DNA from: Acidipila sp.
Lineage (GTDB): Bacteria; Acidobacteriota; Terriglobia; Acidiferrales; UBA7541
Length of the DNA: 53,053 nt
NCBI GenBank assembly: GCA_010365215.1
Contig: JAAFGT010000055.1
Location: forward strand, 1 to 53,053
Direction: 5' to 3'
A program made the translations under genes and the position numbers. Below the pieces are notes generated by a model. The model did not search any database and was not told where the DNA came from. It worked only from the letters and a program-made list of their open reading frames with translations. Of the stretch, positions 23,183 to 30,145 are shown in pieces. The first letter of the stretch is position 1, and every line of letters starts with the position of its first letter.

Positions 23183-23941
23183 ATGGAACCACTGATTGAT
23201 GTTAATTGCTCATCGACGGAATGTACTTCTCTCTCTCCCAGTGCCCCGATCTGGCAGGACATCCTGGCACAGGCCATGACCGGGGAACTCCTCGCCGCCA
23301 TGAACTACACCTCTTTATCGGAAATCTGTGACGATCCCGCGGAAGCAGCCGATGCCTTGGAGCACTCGCAGTGTGAACGCGGCCATGCCGCGGCGTTCGC
23401 TGCCGAGGGCCGCAAGATTAGCGTGGAGGTCTCCAATAACGTCGACGCCAGGCATTGGAAGCGGCTCCGTGAAGCATTCCTGCGCTGCATCACCGAGCGC
23501 GACTTTATCGGCTGCCTGATCGTTCAGGAAATCATGCTGGAATCTTTTGCCGTCGCCAGCTATGCCCGGGTCGGGAGGGTGGGGCCGGGGAGTCTGGGCC
23601 AGACCTTTGCACGCATCGCCGCCGAGGAAGGGGAGCACGTCGATCACGCGATGTCGATACTCAGGGCGGAGCGAGCCTTGGACCCGCAGCGCTTCGACGA
23701 TAAGGTCTACCGCCTGCATCTTGACGTGATGACCACCCTCGCGCAGATGCTGGCCAAGGAATGCAAGGATGGACACTGCGAAGTGTGCCACGCCAGCTGT
23801 GTGAAGCCGTCGCTGTTCGAGGTCAGCTTGTCTGCGGCCGAGCTTCGCGGCGCGTCACTGCAACAATATCTGAAGACGCTGGACATGCTGGGAATACCCG
23901 GGGAGGTAACACTTTCATGGGTGGCTCAATTGCCGGTGTAG
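23183..23941 (+). CDS. ado: Aldehyde-deformylating-oxygenase-like ferritin-fold di-iron protein
   Basis: The 252-residue protein aligns by eye with cyanobacterial ADO, which converts fatty aldehydes to alkanes plus formate. All six di-iron ligands are recognisable: E35 (TGELLAAMNY), E65 and H68 (CERGH), E120 (LESFAVASY, against IECFAIAAY in cyanobacteria), E149 and H152 (EEGEH). GRKISV parallels GKNLSV. The C-terminal part differs: it holds a cysteine patch, C194, C199, C202 and C206, including a CEVCH sequence, absent from cyanobacterial ADO as I know it. There is no signal peptide, so heme attachment is unlikely and metal binding is possible. AGGAG lies before ATG. The acyl-ACP reductase gene starts inside its 3' end, which strongly supports a joint pathway. 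Confidence 0.8.
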   Translation: MEPLIDVNCSSTECTSLSPSAPIWQDILAQAMTGELLAAMNYTSLSEICDDPAEAADALEHSQCERGHAAAFAAEGRKISVEVSNNVDARHWKRLREAFLRCITERDFIGCLIVQEIMLESFAVASYARVGRVGPGSLGQTFARIAAEEGEHVDHAMSILRAERALDPQRFDDKVYRLHLDVMTTLAQMLAKECKDGHCEVCHASCVKPSLFEVSLSAAELRGASLQQYLKTLDMLGIPGEVTLSWVAQLPV

Positions 23942-25185
23942 CGAAGCGAGCGCCGGCGAGCGAGGTCGATTTCGCTCTGATCGGGCATCAGGAGAGTTGG
24001 AGAGCGGCCGCGGACGTGCTCGCTGTCCTGCGCGGACCCGGACGCACGCCACTGCCGGACGATGAGATCCAGGACATTCTTCCTTGGATTCCTCCCCGCG
24101 CAGTCTGCCATGTCGACATCGTTTCCGTCACCGGCGCGAAGGCGCGCGGCCTTTACATCGACTCCTTCATCCCTCCCGGCCGTCTGGAAGCCGCTAACGT
24201 GCACGAGAACATCGCCCGCGTTCGAGCGGCGGCGGCCTGCGCCATCAATGCAGGAGCGAAAATCGTGAGTCTCGGCGGCTTCAGCTCAATTCTGATCGAA
24301 GGCAACTTCGATCTGCTTCCGAACAAAAACGATCTGCTTTCGAAAAACCTCGATCTGCATTCGACAAAATTCGATCAGCTTCCAAAAAAACTCGACCGGC
24401 TTCCGGAAAAAAACGAAACGGTCTTCACCACCGGCAATACCTTGACCGTTGGTTTCATCGTTCAGGGCATCCAAAAGATGTGCGCGCGGGAGAGTCGAAA
24501 CCTCTCGAAATCAACGCTGCTCGTCGTTGGAGCAACCGGAGATGTAGGCTCCGGCTGCGCCCGTTGTCTGGCGCCTGCCGTCAGGCGCGTGCTGCTCAGC
24601 GCGCGCAATCCAGACCGGCTGCGCAGGCTCGCAGCGGAGTTGCAAGCCGATGGAATTCAGGTGGAGATCGCCACGGATCTCCAGCGATTCTCCGTCGAGG
24701 CCGACGTCGTGATCTGCGCCGCGAGTCTGCCGTCCCCTTCGCTGCTATTGGACCGCGTCGCGCCCCACGCCATCGTTTGCGATGCCGGTTATCCCAAAAA
24801 CCTCTCTCCCAGCGCAAAGATGCTTGGCGCCAAAATCTTCTTCGGAGGTCTGGGACAGATCACCGGAGGAATGAGGTTCGCGCCCGATTTTCATGGAATT
24901 CTGAACCGGCATCCGTTCCCCGATGTGGTGCATGGATGTCTGCTCGAAGGCATGGCTCTTGCTCTGGAGGGCCGGTTCGAATCCTTTTCTCAAGGAAGAG
25001 GGTTCATCTCTCGGGGCAGGGTCGAGGAGATGCTGGCCATCGCGGCGCGGCATGGGATCTATCTCGCACCGCTTTACAACGCCGATGGACCAATAGAGGA
25101 CGAAACTTCATCGCCAGACGGAATGGACCTGAGCATGAGTGCCGGCCCCACCATGGGTGTGGGCCGGTTTCCGAGCTGTCCGTAA
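23917..25185 (+). CDS. aar: Acyl-ACP reductase (AAR)-like protein with heptad-repeat insert
   Basis: A 422-residue protein from ATG 23917, which has GGGAGG 10 nt upstream and overlaps the ado gene by 25 bp. It follows cyanobacterial AAR: FALIGHQES at the start, DIVSVTGAKARG, LGGFSSILIE, FTTGNTLTVGFI, Rossmann motif GATGDVG (205-211), SARNPDRLRRL, CDAGYPKNLS, and VHGCLLEGMAL, where Cys341 corresponds to the catalytic thioester-forming Cys. AAR reduces fatty acyl-ACP to aldehyde with NADPH, the substrate of ADO. Just before FTTGNT, five perfect 7-residue repeats (131-165) enlarge a loop that is about 18 residues in cyanobacteria. The final 40 residues also extend past the usual end. Confidence in the family is high; activity is inferred. 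Confidence 0.85.
   Translation: MGGSIAGVAKRAPASEVDFALIGHQESWRAAADVLAVLRGPGRTPLPDDEIQDILPWIPPRAVCHVDIVSVTGAKARGLYIDSFIPPGRLEAANVHENIARVRAAAACAINAGAKIVSLGGFSSILIEGNFDLLPNKNDLLSKNLDLHSTKFDQLPKKLDRLPEKNETVFTTGNTLTVGFIVQGIQKMCARESRNLSKSTLLVVGATGDVGSGCARCLAPAVRRVLLSARNPDRLRRLAAELQADGIQVEIATDLQRFSVEADVVICAASLPSPSLLLDRVAPHAIVCDAGYPKNLSPSAKMLGAKIFFGGLGQITGGMRFAPDFHGILNRHPFPDVVHGCLLEGMALALEGRFESFSQGRGFISRGRVEEMLAIAARHGIYLAPLYNADGPIEDETSSPDGMDLSMSAGPTMGVGRFPSCP
24307..24411 (+). repeat. Five 21-bp tandem repeats inside the AAR gene
   Basis: Units begin at 24307, 24328, 24349, 24370 and 24391; consensus TTCGATCTGCTTCCGAAAAAA. They encode heptads FDLLPNK, NDLLSKN, LDLHSTK, FDQLPKK and LDRLPEK in frame. 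The tract is AT-richer than the rest of the gene. Confidence 0.95.
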
Positions 25186-25198
25186 GCACTTGAAAGGG

Positions 25199-25275
25199 TG
25201 GTGCGCCCTGAGAGATTCGAACTCCCGACCTTCTGGTTCGTAGCCAGACGCTCTATCCAGCTGAGCTAAGGGCGC
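25199..25275 (-). tRNA. tRNA-Arg (anticodon ACG)
   Basis: The same cloverleaf as the tRNA at 4509-4585, with loop CTACGAA (anticodon ACG, first base expected to become inosine by TadA, whose gene is at 37502), discriminator A and encoded CCA at 25199-25201. It differs from the other copy at only two positions, the wobble base and the discriminator. Confidence 0.95.
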
Positions 25276-25344
25276 GCCGCGGTGGGAAATGAGAAGAAAA
25301 TCATAGCACAGCAACGCTTCAGCAGAAACGAGAAGCCCTCTGCG

Positions 25345-27192
25345 TTATTTCGGCAATCCCGGCACAGGTTCTGTCGCCGCTTCCGGCGCCGGCTCACGCC
25401 AGGACTGGCGCGAGATCTCCCGGTAGATCAGCCCGGCGCAGACTCCGGCCACCGCGAGCAGCGCAAACCCCTGGGCAAAGCGCTTGAAGCACAGATCGCC
25501 GATGCCGAAGAGCGTGGCGTAAACCATCGCGCAACCCAGCAACCACGCGCGCAGATTGGCGGCCAAGTCGTGCGACTCCGGCACCTCCGGCGCCAGCCGT
25601 GCCACCGGACGCCAGCCACCGACATGCGGGCGAACGCGGCGATAGAAGCGCAGCAGCACTTCCTGAGATTCAGGCGGCGTCAAATATGTCACCGTTACCC
25701 ACACCACCGTGGTGAAAGCTGTCGTGGTAACCGCATCTTTGGCGAACACCAGCAGCCCCGCGCCCTGGTACAGCGGAACTTGGCGCAGAGCAAGCGAAGC
25801 CACCAGCGCGGCGGCCATGGCCGAGATTTCACTCCACGCATTAATTCGCCACCAGTACCAGCGCAGGATATAGACGGCTCCGGTTCCTGCGCCAACTTCG
25901 AGCACGAACTTCCATCCTTCCACCACCGAGCCGAGCTGAGCCGCCACCCACGCCGAAACAATCACCAGCAGCGCCGTAGCCGCACGCGAAGCCATTACGT
26001 AATGCGCCTCCGTCCCATCGCGGCGTAAAAATCTCCGGTAAAAATCCGTCACCAGATAGGAACTGCCCCAATTGAGCTGGGTAGCCAGCGTGGACATGAA
26101 AGCGGCAAGAAATCCGGCGATCAGCAGCCCGCGCAAAGCGTGCGGCAGGTGCGTCACCGCCACCAGCATATAGCCCGACTCCGGATGCTGCAGCTTGGGA
26201 TAGAGCACCACCGCCGATAGCGCGGTGAGAATCCAGGGCCAGGGACGCAGCGCATAGTGCGCCAGGTTGAACCACAGCACGCTGAGCAGGCCGTTGCGCT
26301 CGTCGCGCGTGGCAAAAATGCGCTGCGCGATGTATCCGCCGCCGCCCGGCTCGGCCCCGGGATACCACGCTGCCCACCACTGCACGCCCAGGTTCACCAG
26401 GAACACCAGCACCGGCAGCGTCCACAGCGCCTCGTTCGAAAGCCCGCGCGAAAAATCAGGAAAATAAGCGGTGATATCGCCTGCGCTCGCGGCGCCGCCC
26501 GAAACAGTTGCTTCCGCGCGCGCGGCCGCAAGCTTGGCCACCAGCGCATCGATCCCGCCGACGGCGGCCACTCCATAAGCGGCCACGGCGATGACGATGC
26601 CCATTTTCAGCACAAACTGGAACAGGTCCGTCCACAGCACGCCCCACAGCCCGCCAAGCGTCACGTAAAAACCCGTAAACGGAATCAGGAAAAAGACGCA
26701 GATCAAAAGCGCGGTGTGTTCGGTAACTCCCAGCGCCACCGCGGTGATGCTGGTCATCGCCTTGGTCACCCAGCCAAGGATCAGGCAGTTCATCATCAAT
26801 CCCAGATACAGCGCGCGAAACCCGCGAAGAAAAGCGGCGGGACGCCCGGCGTAGCGAAATTCCGCGAACTGAACATCGGTGAGCAGCCCCGATCGGCGCC
26901 ACAACCGTGAAAAAAGGAAGACCGTCATCATGCCGGAGGGCAGAAAGCTCCACCACAGCCAGTTCCCGGCTACCCCGTAGGCATATACCAGGCCGGTGAC
27001 TGCGAGCGGCGTGTCCGCGGCGAACGTCGTCGCCACCATGGAGGTGCCCGCAAGCCACCAGGAGACTTCGCGGCCGGAGACGAAATAATCTTCCGTGCTG
27101 CGGCCGGACCGCCGGCGGAAGTAAAGACCCAGCGCCAGTGTGATGGCCAGGTAGGCAACGATGGCCCACCAATCGGATAACGCGAGCGTCAT
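25345..27192 (-). CDS. Sodium:solute symporter (SSS family)
   Basis: The 615-residue membrane protein carries the SSS hallmarks: DWWAIVAYLAITLALGLYFRRR, STEDYFVSGREVSWWLAGTSMVATTFAADTP, and later GLLIAGFLAAFMSTLATQLNWGSSYLVTDFYRRF with the conserved Ser/Thr-rich TM segment that forms the sodium site. There are about thirteen to fourteen hydrophobic helices and a C-terminal cytosolic tail. Substrates of the family are sugars, amino acids, nucleosides or vitamins; the sequence does not tell which. GGAAG precedes the ATG. It stands alone between tRNA-Arg and an intergenic region. Confidence 0.9.
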   Translation of the reverse strand: MTLALSDWWAIVAYLAITLALGLYFRRRSGRSTEDYFVSGREVSWWLAGTSMVATTFAADTPLAVTGLVYAYGVAGNWLWWSFLPSGMMTVFLFSRLWRRSGLLTDVQFAEFRYAGRPAAFLRGFRALYLGLMMNCLILGWVTKAMTSITAVALGVTEHTALLICVFFLIPFTGFYVTLGGLWGVLWTDLFQFVLKMGIVIAVAAYGVAAVGGIDALVAKLAAARAEATVSGGAASAGDITAYFPDFSRGLSNEALWTLPVLVFLVNLGVQWWAAWYPGAEPGGGGYIAQRIFATRDERNGLLSVLWFNLAHYALRPWPWILTALSAVVLYPKLQHPESGYMLVAVTHLPHALRGLLIAGFLAAFMSTLATQLNWGSSYLVTDFYRRFLRRDGTEAHYVMASRAATALLVIVSAWVAAQLGSVVEGWKFVLEVGAGTGAVYILRWYWWRINAWSEISAMAAALVASLALRQVPLYQGAGLLVFAKDAVTTTAFTTVVWVTVTYLTPPESQEVLLRFYRRVRPHVGGWRPVARLAPEVPESHDLAANLRAWLLGCAMVYATLFGIGDLCFKRFAQGFALLAVAGVCAGLIYREISRQSWREPAPEAATEPVPGLPK

Positions 27193-27541
27193 TGCGGCGT
27201 CTTCCCTTCCGCATACCAGTGCGGGCGAAACGCGGGACGCTCAGTGTTGCGGGCGCGTGGCCAACTGTCAAACTAAAAATCAGCACGGCAGTATCTGTGC
27301 GTGAACCGCTGGGGGAGTCGGCGACGGAGGCAAGGGGACGTTAGTGCAGGATCAGCTTGAAAGCCGGCGCCACAGGAAAAATTTGCAGAAAAAAAATCCC
27401 TGGGTCGCCGGGGGGAGCGACCCAGGGGTGGGGGGTTGGGGTGGGCTTGGAACGTCGGTGAAGCTAGAAAGTCGAATCGCTGTATTCAGCGTTCTTGCCA
27501 AAATGTTGCCAAAATTTTGCCAAATTACTGCCAAAGTCTTG
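27193..27541. other. Intergenic: promoter side of symporter, terminator and 11-bp repeats
   Basis: Holds the strong minus-strand terminator at 27389-27427 and the five-copy 11-bp repeat ending at the stop codon of the next gene. The part from 27193 to 27380 shows nothing else that I can support. Confidence 0.6.
27389..27427 (-). terminator. Strong rho-independent terminator
   Basis: CCCTGGGTCGC (27398-27408) pairs perfectly with GCGACCCAGGG (27417-27427). On the minus strand the stem is followed by eight T (27389-27396). It ends the transcript of the small gene at 27542-27745, leaving about a 115-nt 3' region that contains the 11-bp repeats. Confidence 0.9.
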
Positions 27542-27549
27542 CTAGGTTA
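27495..27549 (-). repeat. Five 11-bp phased direct repeats
   Basis: TTGCCAAA-type units begin at 27495, 27506, 27517, 27528 (CTGCCAAA) and 27539 (TTGCTAGG, decayed), exactly 11 bp apart. The last overlaps the stop codon of the small gene. One-turn spacing suggests a protein-binding array. Confidence 0.85.
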
Positions 27550-27745
27550 CGTTCATCCAGCTGTCTTCCTCGACCGCGAGAACCATAGTCTTGAATATGT
27601 CCACGTCCCAGCCGCTGCCCACACGCACGCGCAGCGCATCGTCGGATTCTCCAACAATCGTGCCGCGAAGAGGCACGCGGGTGATCCCTGCAGCCACCTG
27701 CAGAATGACCGGCTGCCCACGCCAAACCGCGAATGCGCTGGTCAT
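27542..27745 (-). CDS. Small conserved-looking protein, SH3/Sm-like beta fold
   Basis: The 67-residue product starts at ATG 27745 because GAGGAGG lies 7 nt upstream; an ATG at 27775 would add ten residues and lacks such a site. The protein is almost all beta: QPVILQVAAG, RVPLRGTIVGE, ALRVRVGSGWDVDIFKTMVLAVEED. The pattern (strand, G-T-I-V-G-E-S-D-D, strand, GWDVDIFK, strand) resembles small SH3-like or Sm-like barrels. It is a single gene with its own terminator and a repeat array in its 3' region. No named family recognised; an RNA- or DNA-binding role is possible only by fold analogy. Confidence 0.65.
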   Translation of the reverse strand: MTSAFAVWRGQPVILQVAAGITRVPLRGTIVGESDDALRVRVGSGWDVDIFKTMVLAVEEDSWMNVT

Positions 27746-28060
27746 TTGCTGGCCCTCCTCTGTCTTGGTGATCATGTATACGAGTCTGCCGGAGAGCGCT
27801 GCCGGCGGCTATGGTACAGGGGCTATATTCGCGTTAGTGCGAGGGTACTGCCCCAAACTGGTACCCGCGGGTAAGCCGGAAATTCGCCTCTGGTATCAAT
27901 AGGGATTGGCGAGAGTCGCGGCGCGATCAGAAGTGTTCGGGTGCATGCGCGCTAAACTCCGCCGAAGCAAAAGGTCGCGAGCTTTCCGCCAGTTCTGATA
28001 ATCTGAAGTTTGCAGGTAACGCGAGCGCCCTTCAGGGTGGCATCGTAAAAAAGAGGCTTG
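27746..28060. other. Intergenic region between divergent genes
   Basis: No gene that I can support. It should contain the promoters of the small protein (leftward) and of dedA (rightward). A GATAAT at about 27996-28001 is a weak -10 candidate for dedA. Confidence 0.4.
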
Positions 28061-28705
28061 ATGATCGAGTGGCTGAAGCACGCGTTTCATTACTTGAGTG
28101 ATGTCGAAGGAATTATCCGGGCGGGAGGCTTGGCGGTCATCTGTGGGATTGTCTTTGCCGAGACTGGACTTTTCGTGGGGTTTTTTCTGCCCGGTGATTC
28201 CCTGCTGGTGACCGCGGGAATCCTGGCCGCGGCTGGGCATCTAAGTCTTGTGGCGCTGCTTACGCTGGTCACCTTATGCGCGATCCTGGGCGATCAGCTC
28301 AATTATTTTGTGGGGCGCAAAGCCGGGGAGGCGCTCTACAGCCGAAAAGATTCAGTTTTCTTCAAGCGTAAGCATCTCGTGCATGCGCAGGAATTCTATA
28401 AAAAACACGGCGTGAAGACCATTATTCTGGCGCGCTTCATACCCATCGTGCGGACGTTCTGCCCCGCCGTGGCCGGCGCGGCGCGCATGCACTACCGCAC
28501 CTATCTTACCTACGACATCCTGGGCGGGATTTTCTGGGTCTTCACTACAGTTCTCGGCGGATATTTCCTGGGCCGTTCCGTGCCCAACGTCAACAAACAT
28601 CTGCATATCGTGATCGCCATCGTGATTTTCGTCTCCGTGCTGCCGGCCATTATTGAAGTGCTGCGCACCCGCGCCAAAGCTCGCCGCCTTCCCGAGCAGG
28701 TGTAA
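28061..28705 (+). CDS. DedA-family membrane protein
   Basis: The 214-residue protein starts at ATG 28061, with AGAGG just upstream; a TTG immediately before it is in frame but less likely. It has the DedA/SNARE-associated signature: AVICGIVFAETGLFVGFFLPGDSLL in the first half and ARFIPIVRTFCPAVAGAARMHYRTY in the second, with the conserved Arg and Pro residues, plus flanking hydrophobic helices. DedA proteins act in membrane homeostasis; some are flippases for undecaprenyl phosphate or phosphatidylethanolamine. The next gene begins 7 bp after its stop, so the two are probably one transcript. Confidence 0.9.
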   Translation: MIEWLKHAFHYLSDVEGIIRAGGLAVICGIVFAETGLFVGFFLPGDSLLVTAGILAAAGHLSLVALLTLVTLCAILGDQLNYFVGRKAGEALYSRKDSVFFKRKHLVHAQEFYKKHGVKTIILARFIPIVRTFCPAVAGAARMHYRTYLTYDILGGIFWVFTTVLGGYFLGRSVPNVNKHLHIVIAIVIFVSVLPAIIEVLRTRAKARRLPEQV

Positions 28706-28712
28706 CCGCGCA

Positions 28713-29528
28713 ATGCTTCCGTCCCCCCTGGTGATTTTCACGGAACCGCTCGGCCTGCTGATCACCGGCGGGCGCCTCACTCTCGAGGGCGCCGAAGACG
28801 CCTTGGCCGAGCTCGACCGGCGCAAGGTGCCGCTCATATTCTCGAGCCGCGCCACGCGCATGGAGCTGGAATTCCTCAGGCGCGCGCTCGAGAGCGAGCA
28901 TCCCTTCATCACTGAAAATGGCGGCGGCCTTTTCATTCCCCACGGGTATTTTTCGCCGCGCATCCCCGATGCCGTCACCACCAGTCGCGACTACCACAGC
29001 ATTGCGTTCGGTCGCCCGTATGAAGAAGTGACCGAAGCTCTGGAAGACATCGCCAAGCAGGCCCGTGTCGAAGTTGTCGGCTTCCACCAGATGAGCGCGC
29101 GAGAGACTGCCGAAAATACCGGCTTGCCCCCCAAGGCGGTTCGCGAGTTCGACGAGCCGTTTTTCATAGCCGGCGAAACACCTCAAGCGGTCAGACGCTT
29201 TCAGGCCGCCGCCGCCGAGCGCGGCTTTCAATGCACGCGCGGAGACCGTTTCTGGCATCTCTCTTCCGGAGCCGATGCCGGGCGCGCAGTGAAACGGTTG
29301 ATGACTCTTTACCGCGAAGAGCGGCGCGCGCGGGTGCGTGGAGTGGCCATCGGTTCCCATGCCGGCGAGTTGGCGGTGCTGGCTGCTGCCCCTCAAGCGG
29401 TACTGCTGCCCGGAAAAGATGGTGAGATCGACAAAGAACTGCGGGGCCGGCTGCCAGGCGCTAAAGTGGGCGCCTCAAGCGGCGCCGCCGGGTGGGGCGA
29501 AGTGGTGCTAGAGTTATTGGATCATTGA
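28713..29528 (+). CDS. MPGP-like HAD protein lacking catalytic residues (pseudo-phosphatase)
   Basis: The 271-residue protein follows mannosyl-3-phosphoglycerate phosphatase (HAD subfamily IIB) along its length: VIFT, PLIFSSRATRMELEFL, FITENGGGLFIP, REFDEPFFI, GDRFWHLSSGAD-GRAV. Every catalytic position is changed, however. Motif I DxDGT is E11-P-L13-G-L, the motif III Lys in GADKGRA is Ala189, and motif IV GDSxND is G214-S-H-A-G-E219. It therefore should not act as a Mg-dependent phosphatase. The rest of the fold is intact and the frame is undamaged over 271 codons, suggesting selection for a non-catalytic role such as binding a glycerate-type ligand. It sits 7 bp after dedA. Confidence 0.75.
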   Translation: MLPSPLVIFTEPLGLLITGGRLTLEGAEDALAELDRRKVPLIFSSRATRMELEFLRRALESEHPFITENGGGLFIPHGYFSPRIPDAVTTSRDYHSIAFGRPYEEVTEALEDIAKQARVEVVGFHQMSARETAENTGLPPKAVREFDEPFFIAGETPQAVRRFQAAAAERGFQCTRGDRFWHLSSGADAGRAVKRLMTLYREERRARVRGVAIGSHAGELAVLAAAPQAVLLPGKDGEIDKELRGRLPGAKVGASSGAAGWGEVVLELLDH

Positions 29529-29538
29529 AGGGGGAGAA

Positions 29539-29841
29539 ATGACCAGGCATACGATCCTTGCAGGCGTCCTATTACTGGCTTCATCGCCACTGTTCGCGCA
29601 ACCGCAGGATTCCACAACGCCACCCGATAGCCGGGCGACGCCGGAGCAAAATCACAACTCGCCGGAGCAAAATCACAACTCGGTTGACGGGGAATCACAC
29701 CGGGAATCACAGGAAGCGAAGTCGCGGCGGCGGCGCCGCTACCACCGGAGACGGCACCGGCGGCATCATCGGCATCCGGTATCGCTTCATGGGGTGAATC
29801 AGCAACCGCGTCCCGAACAGGCCGGAGGGAAGTCAGCCTAG
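29539..29841 (+). CDS. Small secreted Arg/His-rich protein
   Basis: The 100-residue protein has a strong ribosome site (GGGGGAGAA before ATG) and a signal peptide (ILAGVLLLASSPLFAQ). The mature part is polar and low-complexity: a duplicated PEQNHNS (15-bp DNA repeat), then a dense basic tract of about 19 Arg, His and Tyr residues at 62-80. There is no recognised domain. It could bind anionic polymers, nucleic acid or metal at the cell surface; this is only inferred from composition. It starts 11 bp after the HAD gene and is followed by terminators. Confidence 0.55.
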   Translation: MTRHTILAGVLLLASSPLFAQPQDSTTPPDSRATPEQNHNSPEQNHNSVDGESHRESQEAKSRRRRRYHRRRHRRHHRHPVSLHGVNQQPRPEQAGGKSA

Positions 29842-29913
29842 CGCCTCTTTGACTCGCCCCAAGGACCGTGTCCCCTGTGGATGGTCCCAAGGCGGAAATG
29901 TGCGGCTACAAGC

Positions 29914-29943
29914 AAAACGGGGAGCCTGGCAGCTCCCCGTTTT
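29914..29943 (+). terminator. Hairpin with A/T flanks (bidirectional terminator)
   Basis: AAAACGGGGAGC, loop CTGGCA, GCTCCCCGTTTT: a perfect 12-bp stem. It lies about 70 nt after the Arg/His-rich gene. Confidence 0.75.
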
Positions 29944-29989
29944 GCCTTCTGTTAGCCGTCGCGCTAGCCGAAGGCTTGCGAACGGCCAG

Positions 29990-30013
29990 CACCGCGAAAG
30001 CGGTGTTCTTTTT
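29990..30013 (+). terminator. Second rho-independent terminator with GAAA tetraloop
   Basis: CACCGC-GAAA-GCGGTG followed by TTCTTTTT. Between this and the first hairpin lies another stem (GCCTTC at 29944 with GAAGGC at 29970), so the 100 nt form three consecutive hairpins. Confidence 0.75.
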
Positions 30014-30145
30014 AAACCTGGTTCAATTCTGGTCCGGTGGAGTCATGCCCCTCCGTACCTCACATCTCCGAAATACTCCCCTGCGATCGGAAAAGCAAGA
30101 AAAATTCTTACTCCGAGAAAACTTTCTTGCCCTGCGGTAAGGCGG

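Noticed and set aside
23788-23802. CXXCH in the ADO-like protein as a heme site
   Set aside because: No signal peptide and a cytosolic enzyme family, so c-type heme attachment is not expected; kept only as a cysteine-cluster finding.
23761-23916. Upstream extension of the AAR frame inside ado
   Set aside because: The frame is open by chance within ado; the GGGAGG at 23901 and the family N-terminus place the start at 23917.
27495-27549. Replication origin or plasmid iterons
   Set aside because: No replication protein gene, DnaA boxes or AT-rich unwinding region nearby; the array is inside a transcript end.
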